NCBI GenBank assembly: GCA_002296455.1
Contig: DBJG01000006.1
Span: 1 to 14,156, forward strand
Direction of reading: 5' to 3'
Length of the DNA stretch: 14,156 bases
Origin: Caryophanales bacterium UBA782
GTDB taxonomy: Bacteria > Bacillota_I > Bacilli_A > RFN20 > CAG-826
Below, in pieces: positions 1 to 6,870 of the stretch. The notes under the pieces were generated by a model. It saw only the letters and a program-made list of their open reading frames with translations. It did not search any database and had not been told where the DNA came from. A program made the position numbers and the translations under genes. How positions within the stretch are numbered: the stretch's first letter is position 1; every line of letters starts with the position of its first letter.

Positions 1-274
1 CGCTTTGTACACTTCTTTGTCACTCGATGGCAGATTTGTTACTTTGACTGACAATACTTGGGACTTACGCACCCGCCACACCTATGCGAAAGTTCACATC
101 GATGTGAATGACGTCTACACCGAAGTTGAAGAAACCGAAGAAGATTCCGAAGAGAATGAGGAAGATGGCGAACTCAAGGATGGGGAAGACGACATGCTTG
201 GGGACGAAGAAAGCGAAGAAGGCGAGAAAAAGATGTCCGAAGAGGAGATCGAATCGCTCGGAATTAATAAATAA
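1..274 (+). CDS. rpoE: RNA polymerase delta subunit RpoE, C-terminal part (5' end outside window)
   Basis: Delta is an accessory subunit of RNA polymerase in Bacilli and related Gram-positives; it promotes recycling and promoter selectivity. The frame is open from the first bases of the window (codons from base 2), so the gene is truncated at the 5' edge. The visible part starts with LYTSLSLDGRF followed by a DN-W-LR pattern, which matches the end of the folded HARE-HTH domain (FYTDLNIDGRF in Bacillus subtilis, from memory). The remaining ~55 residues form a highly acidic, probably disordered tail rich in Glu and Asp, the hallmark of delta. It ends LGINK with stop TAA at 272-274 and a strong terminator follows 16 bases later, so it closes its transcription unit. 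The assignment is firm; the extent of the missing N-terminus cannot be seen. Confidence 0.88.
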   Translation, partial: ALYTSLSLDGRFVTLTDNTWDLRTRHTYAKVHIDVNDVYTEVEETEEDSEENEEDGELKDGEDDMLGDEESEEGEKKMSEEEIESLGINK

Positions 275-290
275 ACGCGTTTATGAACTT

Positions 291-318
291 GCCGCCCTGA
301 GGGCGGCTTTTCTTTTCT
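291..318 (+). terminator. Intrinsic terminator of rpoE
   Basis: A perfect 7-bp GC-only stem (GCCGCCC at 291-297, GGGCGGC at 301-307) with a TGA loop is followed directly by TTTTCTTTTC. This is a textbook Rho-independent terminator placed just after the rpoE stop. Confidence 0.93.
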
Positions 319-357
319 ATTTTTAAGGAATAAGCGATAATACTTATGAGGTAACCT

Positions 358-1137
358 ATGTACGAAAAAGAATTAGAAGCCATGATTAAAGCCGCTCTCG
401 ATGCCGAAGAGTGGATCAAAAAGGTTTATGCAGAGCATTTCTCTGTGGAAATCAAAAACGACAATTCTCCTGTCACGGAAGCGGATAAGGGCGCGGATTG
501 CTTGATTCGCAAAGAACTTCATGAAAAATTTCCAACATATGGCCTGCTTACCGAAGAAAGCCAAGATGATTTGTCCCGCCGCGAAAAAGATTTTATTTTC
601 ATCGTCGATCCTGTCGATGGCACGAAGGATTTTGTGGCACGTGACGATGAATTTTGCACGAATATTGGCCTTGCATATCGAGGGGAAGCGGTCGCAGGAG
701 TTATCAATATCCCGATGAAAAACGTCCTTTATTACGCAATTAAAGGACAAGGGGCTTATAAGAAAGAAAAAGGGAAAGACCCAGTGCGTATTCACGTGAG
801 CGATAAGAAGGATGACTTAACTGTTTTTGTATCACGCAATTTCTGCAATGACAAAGAGCTCGCATCCATTGATAGTCATCACGACAAAATCACTCGGAAG
901 GTCGCTTTGGGAGCGGCCCTCAAATTCTGCTATATTGCCGAAGGAAAAGGGGAATTGTCCTATCGAAAGAGCCCAAATACAAAAGAATGGGATATTGCTG
1001 CAGGGGATATTATCCTTTCCGAGGCCGGGGGGATTATGGTAAAACCAGATGGCACCCATTATCAATATAACCGTGAAGACGTTTATAATCGCGATGGCTA
1101 TATTCTTGCCAATTGCAAAGAGAATGTCTTGCTCTAA
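358..1137 (+). CDS. cysQ: Inositol-monophosphatase superfamily phosphatase, CysQ-like 3'(2'),5'-bisphosphate nucleotidase
   Basis: Mg2+-dependent, Li+-sensitive phosphatase family. CysQ members hydrolyse 3'-phosphoadenosine 5'-phosphate to AMP, recycling the by-product of sulfate assimilation or of phosphopantetheine transfer. The 259-residue length is typical. Visible motifs: DNSPVTEAD at about residues 35-43, the metal-binding EE at 66-67, the signature DPVDGT at 84-89 (two metal-ligand Asp residues and the Thr), and WDIAAGD at 211-217 carrying the third metal Asp. Start ATG at 358 has GAGG at 348-351 at good spacing. The gene lies between two terminators, so it is monocistronic; a weak GATAAT at 336-341 may be its -10. 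The family is certain. PAP versus inositol phosphate as substrate is inferred from closer resemblance to CysQ. No sulfate-assimilation genes are nearby. Confidence 0.85.
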   Translation: MYEKELEAMIKAALDAEEWIKKVYAEHFSVEIKNDNSPVTEADKGADCLIRKELHEKFPTYGLLTEESQDDLSRREKDFIFIVDPVDGTKDFVARDDEFCTNIGLAYRGEAVAGVINIPMKNVLYYAIKGQGAYKKEKGKDPVRIHVSDKKDDLTVFVSRNFCNDKELASIDSHHDKITRKVALGAALKFCYIAEGKGELSYRKSPNTKEWDIAAGDIILSEAGGIMVKPDGTHYQYNREDVYNRDGYILANCKENVLL

Positions 1138-1182
1138 TTCACAAAGGAACTAATCAACGAAACAAGGGGTAAAAAAAGAAGA

Positions 1183-1206
1183 AGCGCTCCAAAAGGGCGC
1201 TTTTTG
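1183..1206 (+). terminator. Intrinsic terminator after cysQ-like gene
   Basis: Stem AGCGCTC (1183-1189) pairs with GGGCGCT (1195-1201), including one T-G wobble, around a CAAAA loop. A-rich sequence precedes it and TTTTT follows. The next gene starts only 29 bases later with no promoter seen between, so that gene may depend on read-through. Confidence 0.85.
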
Positions 1207-1234
1207 TCATTTATGGCGGAAAAGGAGGTTATTT

Positions 1235-1696
1235 ATGTGCAAAATGACGTTGCGTGCCGCGAGCCTTGTCGCGTCTCTTTACCCTTCGTCCATTATCACA
1301 ATGCGAAGCGCTTTGGTGATTCATGAACTGCTTGAAAAAGAGGAAAATAGTTTGTTAGATTTGTCCTTTCCAAAGGGGAGTTACCGCAAAAACGATCCTC
1401 AGATTCGCGTCTGGACTATAGCCTCGCATCTCCATCCGATCGGAGCGAGTTGGATCGAAAAGGGAGAAAACGCATATTTTCTTTATGACATTCCTTCTTT
1501 GTGCGCATTGTATATGCTTTTCTATCATCGGCAGGAGATAGGAAAAACTTACTTTTTAGAAGGGGTCCATGCGATTCGGAGGGCAATTTATGAAAAAAGA
1601 GGGGAGGTGAAGGAAATCGGCGCAAGGCTTTACTTATATCCTAACGCCTTATTTTTACTATCTCTTTTTCAGGAATATATTCTCGCCACCGCTTAA
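1235..1696 (+). CDS. AbiEi antitoxin-like protein lacking the winged-helix domain (solitary)
   Basis: A 153-residue protein. Residues 15-32 read LYPSSIITMRSALVIHEL, and FPKG follows at 45-48. This order (a Tyr-Pro segment, an S-x-x-x-AL-x-x-H-x-L helix, then a short strand ending in PxG) resembles the C-terminal domain of AbiEi-type (type IV) antitoxins. The later YDIPSLCALYMLFYHR segment sits where those proteins carry their T-x-E-R-T-L-x-D-like helix. The usual N-terminal winged helix, which binds the operator, is absent, and no AbiEii nucleotidyltransferase toxin is adjacent. The start ATG at 1235 has an excellent AAAGGAGG site at 1222-1229. It ends three bases before the convergent nifU-like stop. 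The family call rests on pattern resemblance only; it may be a housekeeping homologue rather than part of a toxin-antitoxin pair. Confidence 0.45.
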   Translation: MCKMTLRAASLVASLYPSSIITMRSALVIHELLEKEENSLLDLSFPKGSYRKNDPQIRVWTIASHLHPIGASWIEKGENAYFLYDIPSLCALYMLFYHRQEIGKTYFLEGVHAIRRAIYEKRGEVKEIGARLYLYPNALFLLSLFQEYILATA

Positions 1697-1699
1697 GCA

Positions 1700-2050
1700 C
1701 TAACGCGATTTTTTAGCGAGTTCCAATTCCTTTTGTTCGTTGATTCGTTTCTCCGCATTCTTCTCTTCTTCGAGTTTTTTGCGGGCTAAATATTTCGCCA
1801 TAACATCTTCAGGAACATCGCTTGATGCACTGACGCCTGTCACACCAGGAACTTCTTCGCAAAGGATGATATCGACCCCCGCGGCGATGTCGTCTAATGC
1901 GTAGGAGCATCCTTCACATGCGCCTGTCATCGTCACGTATACGATTCCATCTTTAAAGCCGATGAGTTCAATGTCTCCGCCATCTCGATTGAGAAAAGGG
2001 CGCACTTTGTCTAGCACATTTTCAATTTGCGTTTCGATATCGTTTTCCAT
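1700..2050 (-). CDS. NifU-like Fe-S cluster scaffold/carrier protein (NifU C-terminal domain)
   Basis: Small Fe-S carrier of the NifU/Nfu type that binds a [4Fe-4S] cluster through a CxxC motif and passes it to apo-proteins in the cytoplasm. With the start at 2050 (MENDIETQIE) it has 116 residues. The segment VRPFLNRDGGDIELIGF (about 16-32) and the TGACEGC motif with Cys45 and Cys48 are diagnostic; an additional Cys64 is present. The last ~35 residues form a Lys/Glu-rich helix not needed for the fold. An in-frame GTG at 2122 would add 24 residues, but these look non-homologous and would span the promoter, so ATG 2050 is preferred. No Shine-Dalgarno is visible; the -10 box is 10 bases upstream of the ATG, suggesting a leaderless mRNA. 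It converges with the AbiEi-like gene (3-bp gap). Likely clients in this window include the two ferredoxin-fused reductases. Confidence 0.88.
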   Translation of the reverse strand: MENDIETQIENVLDKVRPFLNRDGGDIELIGFKDGIVYVTMTGACEGCSYALDDIAAGVDIILCEEVPGVTGVSASSDVPEDVMAKYLARKKLEEEKNAEKRINEQKELELAKKSR

Positions 2051-2060
2051 AGCAACGCAT

Positions 2061-2089
2061 ATTCTAGTTTTCCCTTGCTTTTCTCGCAA
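2061..2089 (-). promoter_or_regulatory. Promoter of the nifU-like gene, with an inverted repeat over the -35 region
   Basis: On the minus strand TTGCGA (2089-2084) is separated by 17 bases from TAGAAT (2066-2061), a near-consensus sigma-A promoter. Only 10 bases separate the -10 from the ATG at 2050. A perfect 7-bp inverted repeat, CTTGCTT (2074-2080) and AAGCAAG (2088-2094) with a 7-base spacer, covers the spacer and -35 and could be an operator. Confidence 0.62.
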
Positions 2090-2138
2090 GCAAGATACGC
2101 GAAAACTGGCAATTTTGAGCACTATTCGCGCGTTTTTG

Positions 2139-2166
2139 TTGGATTTTAAAACGTTTTATCTATAAT
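2139..2166 (+). promoter_or_regulatory. Promoter of the winged-helix-like/oligoendopeptidase unit
   Basis: TTGGAT (2139-2144), 16-base spacer, perfect TATAAT (2161-2166). The downstream ATG at 2178 is only 11 bases after the -10, so the predicted 5' untranslated region is about 4-6 bases, and no ribosome binding site is present. Confidence 0.65.
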
Positions 2167-2177
2167 TGTTCCGTTTT

Positions 2178-2543
2178 ATGAAAACGAATGTGGTTCGGAA
2201 TTCAGAAAAGAAGATGCTAGGGGCCCTATCGCTTCTATATGAAGCTGGTTTTCTAACAAATCGCCTTGGTTTAGCGAAAGTGATTCGTGGAAAGGAAGAC
2301 GAAGAAACTTTGCCAGTTGCATTTTTACGCTGCTTTGGTTATGCGCCTTCTCTTTCAAACAAGCTTATCTCTCGCCGCCTTCTTTCTCTTGAGAAAAAAG
2401 GGATGGTGGAGATAAAAGAAGAGCGAGGGGTAGAAGGTCTCATTTTTCTCACAAAAGAAGGTCAAGGCGAAGCGAATTTAGAACTATTTCCTAGCCCGTC
2501 ATTGAGGAAGAAAAAGAAGCCGAATATCATCCGTTATCAATAA
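2178..2543 (+). CDS. Small winged-helix-like protein of unknown function (RQC-like)
   Basis: A basic protein of 121 residues. The pattern is a helical N-terminus (KKMLGALSLLYEAGF), then GLAKVIRGKEDEE, then a recognition-helix-like segment (SNKLISRRLLSLEKKGMVEI), then a beta wing ending GLIFLTKEG. This resembles the RecQ C-terminal (RQC) winged helix and its stand-alone relatives, but the match is weak and a different helix-turn-helix family is possible. The tail is Lys-rich (LRKKKKPN), which suits nucleic-acid binding. Start ATG 2178 is chosen over an in-frame TTG at 2166 because the latter overlaps the TATAAT box. There is no Shine-Dalgarno, so the message appears leaderless. Nine bases separate it from the peptidase gene, so they are likely co-transcribed; a regulatory role for the peptidase is only a guess. 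Confidence 0.6.
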   Translation: MKTNVVRNSEKKMLGALSLLYEAGFLTNRLGLAKVIRGKEDEETLPVAFLRCFGYAPSLSNKLISRRLLSLEKKGMVEIKEERGVEGLIFLTKEGQGEANLELFPSPSLRKKKKPNIIRYQ

Positions 2544-2552
2544 AGGAGAATT

Positions 2553-4265
2553 ATGAAAAAAGAATTAGCAAAATTTGAGGATTGGCCATTTCGATGCCCA
2601 AATACGAAAACGGTTTTGAAACAATTATCTGCTCTTACCGAGTCATTTAAGAATGCCACTACTGGCGAAGAGGCGCTCAAGGCTTTCAAAAAGATGAGCC
2701 GTTATAACGACAAAATCGGTGATGACATTACGCATGTTCAGGTTCTTTTCTCTTTGGAAACAACCAACAAAACATACGAAAAAGCAATGAATTCTTTGAA
2801 TCAAGGACTTCCTTTGATTCAAGTCGCGCTCATTGATTTCCAAAAAGCCGTTCTTGCTAGCTCATTCCGCCCTTATTTGGAGCAGAAACTTGGGTCCTTC
2901 CTTTTTACGATGTACGAATATTCCTTAAAAGGCTTTGACGAAAGAGTGGTGGAAGAAGCACAAAAAGAGAACGATCTCGTGATGAAATATGAAGCGGCAA
3001 TTGCCGATATGAAAGTCCCTTTCCGTGGTGAAACATATAATCTCCCGCAGATGGGGAAATTCCTTGTCGACCATGACCGCGAAACGAGAAAAGAGGCCGC
3101 CAAAGCGTATTATGGCTATTTGGAAACGAGAACGGACGAACTGGAAGATATCTATGATCAACTTGTCAAAGTGCGTGACGCCATGGCCAAAAAACTTGGC
3201 TATAAGAACTATGTCGAACTTGCCTATATTCGCATGAACCGTTTTGACTATGATGAAAAACTCGTCAGCGCTTATCGCGAGCAAATTCATACTGTTGTCA
3301 CTCCGCTTGTGAACAAACTCAAGAAAGATCAGTTCAAACGCCTTGGCATTAAAAACCCAAAGATTTACGACATGAATGTGATGTTTAAAAGCGGAAACCC
3401 GATTCCTTTAGGGACAACGGAAGAGAAAGTCGAGCACGCTAAAGAAATGTATCATGCTCTTTCTCCGGACACCGACTATTTCTTCAATTTCATGGTGGAT
3501 CATCATCTTCTTTTCCTCGATGCTAAGCCAGGAAAACAATCTGGTGGATATATGACTTATTTCCCAATTCACGCTTGCCCGATTATTTTCTCCAATTTCA
3601 ATGGCACAAGCGGGGATGTTGATGTGTTGACTCATGAATTCGGACACAGTTTCCAAGCATATGTCGCACGGAATATTAAGATTCCAGAATATCGCGCTCC
3701 AACCATGGAATCTTGTGAAATCGATTCTATGTCGATGGAATTCTTCGCGGAGCCGTATATGAATCTCTTCTTCGCGGAGCCAGATAAATATCGTTATCTC
3801 CATTTGGCGGATTCCATTTCTTTCTTGCCATATGGTGTGACTGTGGATGAATTCCAGCACTGGGTTTATGAGCATCCAGAGGCCAAAAAAGAAGAAAGAG
3901 ATGCAGAATGGCATCGCCTTGAAGAAAAATATACTCCCTGGAAAGTCAAACTCGAAAAAGATTGCCCATATATGTTATCAGGGCATCGTTGGCTCACCCA
4001 GTCCCACATCTTCGCTTCTCCTTTCTACTATATTGATTACACCCTCGCACAAGTCTGTGCCTTTGAGTTCTTCAATTTAGATCGCAAGAATCACGAAAAG
4101 GCTTGGAAGAAATACATGAAGCTTTGCAAGCTTGGTGGAAAATACCCATTCCAGACTTTGCTAAGCAAGGTGGGAATGAAGAGCCCATTTGTAGAAGGAA
4201 CGCTCAAAAAGACCATCAATCCTTTGAAAAAAGTGCTTGCATCCTATCACGCTGAAAATTTCTAA
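2553..4265 (+). CDS. M3 family oligoendopeptidase (PepF-like zinc metallopeptidase)
   Basis: Cytoplasmic zinc peptidase that cleaves short peptides (oligoendopeptidase F/thimet-oligopeptidase clan), feeding amino acids from imported oligopeptides. It has 570 residues, typical of the family. The zinc site is HEFGH at residues 361-365 inside LTHEFGHSFQAY, and the third ligand is probably Glu389 in ESCEIDSMSMEFF. GGYMTYFP lies before the motif, and the substrate-binding Tyr/His-rich segment FASPFYYIDYTLAQ lies near the C-terminus; both are family hallmarks. There is no signal peptide or membrane segment. Start ATG 2553 has AAAGGAGAA six bases upstream. It is the second gene of the unit that starts at 2178 and ends at a shared bidirectional terminator. 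The enzyme class is certain; the precise peptide preference is not readable. Confidence 0.95.
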   Translation: MKKELAKFEDWPFRCPNTKTVLKQLSALTESFKNATTGEEALKAFKKMSRYNDKIGDDITHVQVLFSLETTNKTYEKAMNSLNQGLPLIQVALIDFQKAVLASSFRPYLEQKLGSFLFTMYEYSLKGFDERVVEEAQKENDLVMKYEAAIADMKVPFRGETYNLPQMGKFLVDHDRETRKEAAKAYYGYLETRTDELEDIYDQLVKVRDAMAKKLGYKNYVELAYIRMNRFDYDEKLVSAYREQIHTVVTPLVNKLKKDQFKRLGIKNPKIYDMNVMFKSGNPIPLGTTEEKVEHAKEMYHALSPDTDYFFNFMVDHHLLFLDAKPGKQSGGYMTYFPIHACPIIFSNFNGTSGDVDVLTHEFGHSFQAYVARNIKIPEYRAPTMESCEIDSMSMEFFAEPYMNLFFAEPDKYRYLHLADSISFLPYGVTVDEFQHWVYEHPEAKKEERDAEWHRLEEKYTPWKVKLEKDCPYMLSGHRWLTQSHIFASPFYYIDYTLAQVCAFEFFNLDRKNHEKAWKKYMKLCKLGGKYPFQTLLSKVGMKSPFVEGTLKKTINPLKKVLASYHAENF

Positions 4266-4278
4266 TCGATAAAAAAGA

Positions 4279-4338
4279 AAAAGAGCCATCGACTTTCTAA
4301 TTTCTAGCCAAAAGAAACTGGATAAATGGCTCTTTTTT
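4279..4338. terminator. Bidirectional terminator between convergent peptidase and aldolase-like genes
   Basis: AAGAGCCAT (4281-4289) pairs perfectly with ATGGCTCTT (4326-4334). It is flanked by an A-run on the left and a T-run on the right, so it can stop transcription in both directions. The 36-base loop can form further pairs (TTTCT with AGAAA). It serves the plus-strand M3 peptidase and the minus-strand gene whose stop TGA is at 4338-4340. Confidence 0.85.
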
Positions 4339-5207
4339 CATTCAATCTGGCTAATTTCTTCAATAGAGCGAAAAAGCGTTTCGCTAAATTCGCGTTCATT
4401 CATATTGACACGCAGCTCATCTAAGAATGCACGCGAAAAGGCGGGGATGAGTTCTGGATTTTGTTTTGCCTTTTGGAGAACTTCGCTCTTACTATATCCA
4501 CTCGTGGAAGCGAGAAGCATTTCAATGGGCTCTTTCTTCAATAGGGGCGCATAAAGCCCATTCGTTTCCGGGAAAGAAAAGCGATAAATGATTTTTCCGC
4601 TTTTAATAAGGCGATCGCTTTTCCTCTCCAACTCATTAAATAGCCGCGTCTCCGCTTTTTTCCGATCGGCGATATGCGTATCGACTTCGAGTTCAATGAT
4701 GGGGGTTAGCTCGTGCATTAAGGAGTGACGTGCGATGATGAGTTGTTGTTTCACCGCGTTTTTGATCCCTTTCGCATCGCTAGAATAAATAAGGGAACGA
4801 GTTTTAATTCCTTGATAATGAGAACAATGAGCAAAGGAGAGGCGAAGATCCAATTCTTCCAAAGAAATGGAAGGTATCTTGATGCCATGTTCTTCCTTCA
4901 TGACCCCTTCATCGATTTTTAAAAAAGAGCGAATTCCCTTTTGGAAGAGAAATTCGTTTAGTTTCATGCCATTGATTTCCTCATAGGCACTTTCATAAGG
5001 CAAAATTACTCCTTGAATGAATTCGTTAGAAAAAGCGTGGCTAGAGAGGATTCTTTTTCGAAGTATGGAAAACTCTCTAAGGAGCGATTTGTCAGAAAAA
5101 TTCGGAGAAAAAGAATAACCGAAATGCTCCAAAATCTGTTTTACCAAATAAGGGCTCGATTCATCGAGGGCGACAAAAATTTTTCTTCTTAGTTTTTCTA
5201 GCCCCAT
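4338..5207 (-). CDS. Class I fructose-bisphosphate aldolase homologue with Schiff-base Lys replaced by Arg
   Basis: 289 residues aligning by eye along the whole length with staphylococcal-type class I fructose-1,6-bisphosphate aldolase (FruBP to DHAP plus G3P). Conserved landmarks: FVALDES with Asp15, FLKIDEG with Lys97, IKTRS with Lys135 and Arg137, IIELEV with Glu172 and Glu174, and AFSRAF with Arg259. The lysine that forms the Schiff base in this family, expected in a L-K-L-x-x-P-x-x-x-x-L-Y context, is Arg209 (YRFSFPETNGLY; codon CGC at 4583-4581). The phosphate-binding SGG is TSG (235-237). It is therefore probably not a normal aldolase: it may be inactive, regulatory, or use altered chemistry. 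The start ATG shares one base with the stop of the upstream M32 gene (TGATG), implying translational coupling. Fold assignment is strong; function is open. Confidence 0.82.
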   Translation of the reverse strand: MGLEKLRRKIFVALDESSPYLVKQILEHFGYSFSPNFSDKSLLREFSILRKRILSSHAFSNEFIQGVILPYESAYEEINGMKLNEFLFQKGIRSFLKIDEGVMKEEHGIKIPSISLEELDLRLSFAHCSHYQGIKTRSLIYSSDAKGIKNAVKQQLIIARHSLMHELTPIIELEVDTHIADRKKAETRLFNELERKSDRLIKSGKIIYRFSFPETNGLYAPLLKKEPIEMLLASTSGYSKSEVLQKAKQNPELIPAFSRAFLDELRVNMNEREFSETLFRSIEEISQIE

Positions 5208-6700
5208 CAGCGCATTTTCCCGAATTTATTATTGAGATAGGTGACAAAAGCAGTTGGGCTTGCTTCTTTTCCTGTGACTTTTTTGATCCAACTTCTAGGC
5301 GATAAATAATCGTAAGCGAAGTCATATTCCCTGAACCAAGAAAGTATTTCGTCCATCTTTGCCTCTCTAATCAAGTCGAGAAAGCCAATTTCTTCGCTCA
5401 TTTTTTCGCGAATCATCGCCCCATAGACATTGCCTAAGGCATAACTTGGAAAATAACCGAATTCCGCATCGCTCCAATGAATATCTTGCATACATCCGTT
5501 TTGGAAGGAGTCCACACCGACACCGAGATATGCTTTGTATTTGTCCTTCCAAATTTGTGGCACTTCTTCGCATTCAATTTTTCCATTGATCAAATCACGT
5601 TCGATTTCGTAACGGATGATAATGTGAAGAGAATAAGTGAGTTCATCGGCGTCGCAACGGATGAGCCCTGGTTCAACGCGATTGAGCGACAAATAGAAAT
5701 CCTCATCGCTCATGTATTGAAATCCTGGATCGAGATTCTTTTCGACGAGTTTCTTTATGAAAGGAGTAAATTCCTCACTTCTCCCGATGAAGTTCTCGTA
5801 GAAGCGAGAGTGAGTTTCACAGTTTGCAGCCGTCGCGAGATTTTCAACAAAATTGTTATATTCTTCCTGACTCTTATTTTGGAACTGCAAGCAGTGTCCT
5901 CCTTCGTGAAGGATCGTGAAAAGATTACTCCTATAATCTTCTACGCTGTATTTGCTCGTTAAGCGCGCGTCATAGCGGTAGATATCCGCGGAAAAGGGGT
6001 GAGCACTGATTTTCAGGCATCCACCTTCCTTATCGTAACGAATCAAGTCCAACAAATCGTAAGAAAGACTCACTTGACTCCCAATGCTATAGGGCTTGAT
6101 AGGGGGAAGAGGGTGTGCCGCTTGCTTAGAAATCGCCATCGGAAGAAGCTTAATAATCGCTTTTTTAATGGGGAGGAAAATCTCATCGAGATATTCCGCT
6201 GTTTCTCCTGGTTCATAAGAATCCAAAAGCGCATCATAAGGGCTCTTCATTCCGGCTTTCATTCGCGCTTTGGCAAGAGTGCGCGCCCATTTCACGCATT
6301 CTTTCCAATACGGAAGCCAATGCTCAAAATCGTTCTTTTGGCGGTAAATGCGCCACATTTCGACACTTTTGCTGAATGCTTTTTTGGCAGACGTGTAGTC
6401 GCTAAGCGAAACCTTTTCCATAAGAGAAATCTCGTCATATAGCACATCAAATAATCTTTTTTCGTAAGAAGTAAGGTTCTTTTCTCCTAATCCCCTTTTC
6501 ACGAGATTCTTATAGGAAGTCTCTTGAGCAATAGAGGCAATAGAAGCGTCGTAAAAAGCGAGTAAATCCGATTCGTCTTCGATAGATCTTTTTGGTGCGG
6601 CGGTTGCAATATCGTAATAAATGAGATTTGTGAGGTAACGAAGCCTTTTTCGTTTTTCTAAGTAAGGTCTTAATGCTTCGAAGTAAAGATTGTGTTCCAT
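5207..6700 (-). CDS. M32 family metallocarboxypeptidase
   Basis: Metal-dependent carboxypeptidase of the Thermus/Pyrococcus (M32) type, which trims C-terminal residues from peptides in the cytoplasm. It has 497 residues, the usual length. Motifs in order: ISAHPFS at 231-237; a DARLTSKY element near 244-251 (family DxRxTTRY); HEGGH at 265-269, the metal site; CETHSRFYEN at 294-303 (family HESQSRLWEN), with Glu295 the likely third ligand; DADELTYSLHIIIRYEIE at 350-367; and GCMQDIHWSDAEFGYFPSYALGN at 402-424. All are diagnostic. Start ATG 6700 has AGAGGGA at good spacing. It overlaps the aldolase homologue by one base. With the nearby M3 oligoendopeptidase it points to intracellular peptide catabolism. 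The family is certain; substrate range is not readable. Confidence 0.94.
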   Translation of the reverse strand: MEHNLYFEALRPYLEKRKRLRYLTNLIYYDIATAAPKRSIEDESDLLAFYDASIASIAQETSYKNLVKRGLGEKNLTSYEKRLFDVLYDEISLMEKVSLSDYTSAKKAFSKSVEMWRIYRQKNDFEHWLPYWKECVKWARTLAKARMKAGMKSPYDALLDSYEPGETAEYLDEIFLPIKKAIIKLLPMAISKQAAHPLPPIKPYSIGSQVSLSYDLLDLIRYDKEGGCLKISAHPFSADIYRYDARLTSKYSVEDYRSNLFTILHEGGHCLQFQNKSQEEYNNFVENLATAANCETHSRFYENFIGRSEEFTPFIKKLVEKNLDPGFQYMSDEDFYLSLNRVEPGLIRCDADELTYSLHIIIRYEIERDLINGKIECEEVPQIWKDKYKAYLGVGVDSFQNGCMQDIHWSDAEFGYFPSYALGNVYGAMIREKMSEEIGFLDLIREAKMDEILSWFREYDFAYDYLSPRSWIKKVTGKEASPTAFVTYLNNKFGKMR

Positions 6701-6755
6701 AAACGGTCCCTCTTTCGCTTATTTTCTCACGCACGTGAAGAGTAAGCAAAGAAGA

Positions 6756-6785
6756 AGTGGATGAATTTGTTTCATAGAATCCACT
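6756..6785. repeat. Short inverted repeat upstream of the M32 gene
   Basis: AGTGGAT (6756-6762) and ATCCACT (6779-6785) are perfect complements separated by 16 bases, 56 bases upstream of the M32 start. It could be an operator or a leader hairpin for the minus-strand operon. No convincing promoter was found next to it, so its role is unproven. Confidence 0.3.
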
Positions 6786-6858
6786 ATTTATCGATAGAAT
6801 TGCTCGCTCATTGAAAAAACGTGCGATTCATCGTAGACGAACAGTCAAGGAAAATAGA

Positions 6859-6869
6859 TATAATATAAT
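6859..6869 (+). promoter_or_regulatory. Overlapping -10 boxes of the small RNA
   Basis: Two overlapping perfect TATAAT hexamers (6859-6864 and 6864-6869) lie just before the structured region. No good -35 hexamer is visible 16-18 bases upstream, so the promoter call rests on the -10 elements and on what follows. Confidence 0.5.
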
Positions 6870-6870
6870 T

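Noticed and set aside
2051..2122. A longer nifU-like protein starting at GTG 2122
   Set aside because: The extra 24 residues are not NifU-like, no ribosome binding site precedes the GTG, and a good promoter lies inside the extension.
3408..3914. A 168-codon minus-strand open frame antisense to the M3 peptidase
   Set aside because: It overlaps the catalytic region of a clear metallopeptidase; a His/Ile/Phe-rich product is typical of reading such a gene backwards.
5477..5962. A 161-codon plus-strand open frame antisense to the M32 gene
   Set aside because: It lies wholly inside a gene with strong family motifs and has no promoter or ribosome binding site; composition is that of an antisense shadow.
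6755..6840. A TTCAAT-17-GATAAA promoter for the minus-strand M32 operon
   Set aside because: Both hexamers are weak matches and equally good pairs arise by chance in AT-rich sequence; only the inverted repeat is reported, at low confidence.
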